From positions 1 to 6,207 of the forward strand of contig QMQV01000086.1 in NCBI GenBank assembly GCA_003649085.1: 6,207 bases of DNA. Direction: 5' to 3'. Under the pieces are notes generated by a model, which saw only the letters and a list, made by a program, of their open reading frames with translations, was not told where the DNA came from and made no database searches. The stretch comes from Thermoproteota archaeon. GTDB taxonomy: Archaea; Thermoproteota; Methanomethylicia; Methanomethylicales; B66-G16. Shown piece by piece: positions 5,007 to 6,207 of this stretch. Each line of letters opens with the position of its first letter. The first letter of the stretch is position 1. A program made the position numbers and the translations under genes.

Positions 5007-5028
5007 GTCTGAGACTATGGTCTCTGAC
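5007..5028. repeat. 22-bp near-perfect palindrome centred on the reductase start codon
   Basis: The left half is GTC-T-GAGAC (5007-5015), the centre is TATG (5016-5019) and the right half is GTCTC-T-GAC (5020-5028). The only mismatch between the nine-base halves is the T facing T at 5010 and 5025. The ATG (5017-5019) lies in the four-base loop. It could be an operator for a dimeric regulator or an mRNA hairpin presenting or hiding the start codon. Confidence 0.55.
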
Positions 5029-6195
5029 TTAGTGGTTATAGGAGCTGGCCCAAGTGGCTTGCTAACAGCTTTAGAGGCTGTTAGTGGAGGAGGGGAGGTC
5101 ATTGTATTAGAGGAGCATGAGGAAGTTGGCGTTCCGGATCACTGCGCAGGATTGGTTAGCTTAAGAGGCCTTAAAGCGCTTGATATACCTGGTAACTACG
5201 TTAAAAATTACGTTAAGGGAGCTAACATCTATTCTCCAAGTGGGGTTAAGTTACGTGTTTTCAAAGATGAGTATCAAGCCGCCGTTATCGATAGAGTGCT
5301 CTTTGATAAGGCTTTAGCTAAGCTTGCTGAAAAGAAAGGGGTTAGGATTTTAACAGGCTTTAAAGCTGATGAGCTACGCATATGCGAAGACCACGTTGAA
5401 GTATTGTGTTCTAACAAAGTTTTTAAAGCAAGGTATGCTGCAGTAGCCGATGGCGCCTTAGCACGCTTTTGTGTAAAGCTTGGATTGAATAGAAGTAAGG
5501 TATTGCCTGCTATACAGCTTGAAGTCGAAGCTTCGCTTAATGAGGAGGTTGTTGAGCTTTACTTTGGGAGTAAGTGGGCTCCAGGTTTCTTTGCATGGTG
5601 TATTCCGTTGAGCACGGGTAGAGCGAGGATAGGGCTAGCTTGTGAAAATGTGAACCCTAAAGCGCTTCTTCACAAGCTTTTTGAAAAACACCCTGTTGTA
5701 TCTAAGATGAAGGTGGGTAAGAAGCTTAGACAGGTAGCTGGCTTTATTGTTGTTGGAGGACCTATTGAAAGGCATGTTGTTAGAGATCGAATTGTAGTTG
5801 TCGGAGATGCTGGTGGCTTTGCTAAACCTACGACAGGAGGAGGGGTTATCTTAGGAGGGGTTGTTTCTAAGCTAGCTGGTTCAGTTGTTTCAAGGTGTTT
5901 ATCTGGTGAAGTTAATTTAGGTTTCTTTGAGAAAATGTGGAAAAAGCGTTTTCAGAAACAGTTTTTCTTAATGAAAGCACTGGCTAATAGTATTCGAAGC
6001 TTAGGTGATTATGAGCTTGACAAGGTCTTTTCCTTGCTTAAAAAAGCAGGTATCGAAGAGGATTTAGCGCTTTTTGGGGAAATGGATCTTCAGGGAGAGA
6101 CTATAACGAAGATAGCGATGAACGCGAAGTACCTTATGGCTACGTTAAATGTCGCTAAAGGAGCCTTTAGAGCTCTATTGCCTGCAAAACTTTAA
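5017..6195 (+). CDS. Geranylgeranyl-reductase-family flavoprotein (probable archaeal lipid reductase)
   Basis: The 392-residue protein belongs to the FAD-dependent geranylgeranyl reductase group, which in archaea saturates the isoprenoid chains of membrane lipids at the membrane surface. It begins with a Rossmann dinucleotide motif GAGPSG (residues 9-14), with acidic E32/E33 for the FAD ribose. Next comes DHCAGLVS, whose Cys (C43) is the family's conserved residue near the flavin. The substrate-side PGFFAWCIPL (about 189-198) matches the family's PGYxWxxP-like signature. The second FAD block GDAGGFAKPTTGGG (263-276) is intact. The protein appears complete, ending with TAA at 6193-6195. It starts directly at ATG 5017 with no ribosome binding site and lies inside a palindrome. 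Its third-position bias is weaker than in aspS. The substrate could instead be another polyprenyl compound; paralogues are common. Confidence 0.88.
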   Translation: MVSDLVVIGAGPSGLLTALEAVSGGGEVIVLEEHEEVGVPDHCAGLVSLRGLKALDIPGNYVKNYVKGANIYSPSGVKLRVFKDEYQAAVIDRVLFDKALAKLAEKKGVRILTGFKADELRICEDHVEVLCSNKVFKARYAAVADGALARFCVKLGLNRSKVLPAIQLEVEASLNEEVVELYFGSKWAPGFFAWCIPLSTGRARIGLACENVNPKALLHKLFEKHPVVSKMKVGKKLRQVAGFIVVGGPIERHVVRDRIVVVGDAGGFAKPTTGGGVILGGVVSKLAGSVVSRCLSGEVNLGFFEKMWKKRFQKQFFLMKALANSIRSLGDYELDKVFSLLKKAGIEEDLALFGEMDLQGETITKIAMNAKYLMATLNVAKGAFRALLPAKL

Positions 6196-6207
6196 GAAGT
6201 TGTGATA

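Overview
The window is archaeal. It encodes ribosomal protein L40e, the chromatin protein Alba, a Pth2-type peptidyl-tRNA hydrolase, a TruD pseudouridine synthase with an archaeal-style N terminus, an archaeal-type AspRS, a zinc-finger/KH NusA-like protein and a geranylgeranyl-reductase-family flavoprotein. This gene set and the moderate GC content suit a Thermoproteota/TACK-like lineage, but I cannot place it more precisely from sequence alone.

Layout. Positions 1-118 hold the 3' end of an unidentified plus-strand gene. Positions 155-415 encode only the C-terminal half of a small ArsP/YraQ-type (DUF318) membrane permease, so this looks like a remnant. Positions 416-627 have no convincing gene but contain strings that recall a structured RNA. 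A minus-strand block follows: tRNA-Val(CAC) with an encoded CCA end, preceded in transcription by a 53-residue L40e gene. Divergently on the plus strand come alba and a zinc-finger/KH gene 10 nt downstream of it, then aspS behind a long inverted repeat that brackets its likely TATA box. aspS converges on truD with one base between the stop codons. pth2 and truD form a minus-strand operon. Divergent from pth2 is the lipid-reductase gene, whose start codon lies inside a near-perfect palindrome.

How the genes fit together. Most of the window serves translation and tRNA biology: tRNA-Val, L40e, AspRS, TruD and Pth2. Alba and the NusA-like KH protein add chromatin and RNA binding, and the flavoprotein belongs to membrane-lipid saturation. 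No mobile element, CRISPR array or defence system is visible.

Points of most interest: alba probably starts at a CTG codon; third-codon-position composition follows the DNA strand and not gene direction; AspRS carries a mixed tRNA-discrimination signature; palindromes sit at the aspS promoter and the reductase start; and the permease has lost its N-terminal half.
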